DNA of 7,050 bases from an uncultured Elusimicrobiales bacterium (GTDB lineage Bacteria > Elusimicrobiota > Elusimicrobia > Elusimicrobiales > Elusimicrobiaceae), in NCBI GenBank assembly GCA_944322775.1, contig CALUQA010000089.1, positions 1-7,050 on the forward strand, in the 5' to 3' direction. Below, piece by piece: positions 6,535 through 7,050 of this stretch. Each line of letters starts with the position of its first letter. The stretch's first letter is position 1. Both the position numbers and the translations under genes were made by a program. Under the pieces are notes generated by a model that had not been told where the DNA came from, did no database searches, and worked only from the letters and a program-made list of their open reading frames with translations.

Positions 6535-7050
6535 TGCCAAAGAAATTTTGACCAAAATCAAAAAAAAGGCCCGCGCTTTGGGCCCGGCGGGCGTAAGGGC
6601 GCGCAAAATGTTAGAATATAGAAAAGCGCACGGGATACACGCCATGGAACCAAACATTTTAGTCATCAATCCGGGCTCCACCTCCGACGATATTGGTTAT
6701 TATCGGGGCAATAAGCCCGTCTTTGAAGTAACCGTGCGCTATTCGCTGACAGACCTGGAACCCTACGAAGGCAAAAACGTCACCGAGCAGCTGCCCCTGC
6801 GCAAAAAACTGATTTTAGACTATCTTATTGACCATAAAGTCCCCCTTAAAGAAATCAATGCCGTCATCGGCCGCGGCGGGTTTATCCGCTCCGTGGAAGG
6901 CGGCGTTTATGAAGTAAACGACCAAATGGTCAGCGATTTGGAAACCGGCCGCTACGGCGGCATTCACCCGTGCAATTTGGGCGGCATTCTGGCGCGCGAA
7001 ATTGCCAAATACGCCAAATGCCCCAGCTTTATTGCCAACCCGGTGGTGAT
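6518..7050 (+). CDS. buk: Butyrate kinase family (ASKHA acyl kinase), 5' part, with possible N-terminal extension
   Basis: The frame is open from ATG 6518 to the window edge (177 full codons); the C-terminal part, more than half of a usual enzyme of about 355 residues, is missing. From M43 (ATG 6644) the protein resembles butyrate kinase: ILVINPGSTS phosphate-binding loop (47-56), AVIGRGGFIRSVEGGVYEVN, IHPCNLGGILAREIA and SFIANPVV, matching AVVGRGGL, HASNLGGIIANEIA and YIVDPVV of clostridial Buk. Such enzymes turn acyl phosphate plus ADP into acid plus ATP (butyrate, isobutyrate or isovalerate). Residues 1-42 have no counterpart in the Buk proteins I recall; they are basic (seven Lys, four Arg) and I do not recognise them. 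The 6518 start overlaps the trmJ end by 17 bases and has a strong ribosome site. Oddities: STSDD replaces STSTK in the loop, VRYS replaces LRHS and ANPVV replaces VDPVV, so it is a divergent member and its substrate or activity is uncertain. Confidence 0.85.
   Translation, partial: MTQHIDAKEILTKIKKKARALGPAGVRARKMLEYRKAHGIHAMEPNILVINPGSTSDDIGYYRGNKPVFEVTVRYSLTDLEPYEGKNVTEQLPLRKKLILDYLIDHKVPLKEINAVIGRGGFIRSVEGGVYEVNDQMVSDLETGRYGGIHPCNLGGILAREIAKYAKCPSFIANPVV

Noticed and set aside
6561..6585. Minus-strand hairpin GGCCC/GGGCC followed by seven T, resembling an intrinsic terminator
   Set aside because: It lies inside the plus-strand open frame, no minus-strand gene ends there, and the stem is only five pairs. 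An A-run of lysine codons beside GC-rich codons explains it.
1..7050. CRISPR arrays, tRNA or rRNA genes, insertion sequences, phage or defence genes
   Set aside because: No spaced direct repeats, cloverleaf sequence, transposase or terminal inverted repeats were seen; nearly the whole window is taken up by recognisable chromosomal genes.

Overview
This window looks like ordinary core chromosome of a bacterium from the Elusimicrobiota, most likely a gut-type relative of Elusimicrobium. That is an inference. It rests on the pilin-like protein, whose run from GFTLIELL to PKYQKAVRRSKAAEY is a style I associate with the many pilin-like proteins of that phylum, and on the general coding style: GC-rich genes, AT-rich spacers and ACGGAG-type ribosome sites. 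A 16S or marker-gene match would be needed to confirm it. No mobile element, CRISPR array, tRNA or rRNA is visible.

Layout. (1) 1-121, minus: the first 40 codons of a YajQ-family nucleotide-binding protein. (2) 122-282: a divergent spacer with two GC hairpins. (3) 283-1605, plus: a NupG-type nucleoside:proton symporter, closed by a strong bidirectional terminator at 1618-1649. (4) 1664-2251, minus: a solitary, AT-rich type IV pilin-like gene. (5) 2332-2359: a terminator for a minus-strand pair made of radC (3664-4350, transcribed first) and a cysteine desulfidase of the CyuA/YhaM family (2381-3664), joined by a TAATG stop/start overlap. (6) 4351-4432: a short divergent promoter region. (7) 4433 to the end, plus: a packed operon of lpdA (dihydrolipoyl dehydrogenase), trmJ (tRNA ribose methyltransferase, ATGA overlap) and a butyrate-kinase-family gene cut by the window edge.

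How the genes fit together. Several genes suit a fermentative, amino-acid- and nucleoside-scavenging life. NupG imports nucleosides. The desulfidase breaks cysteine into pyruvate, ammonia and sulfide. Dihydrolipoyl dehydrogenase plus an acyl kinase resemble the keto-acid oxidation clusters of Firmicutes (ptb-bcd-buk-lpdV-bkd), in which acyl-CoA is turned to acyl phosphate and then ATP.

I found no clearly new system. The points most worth a second look are in the last gene. It has a 42-residue in-frame N-terminal extension preceded by an excellent Shine-Dalgarno site, and its phosphate-binding loop reads STSDD where butyrate kinases normally read STSTK.
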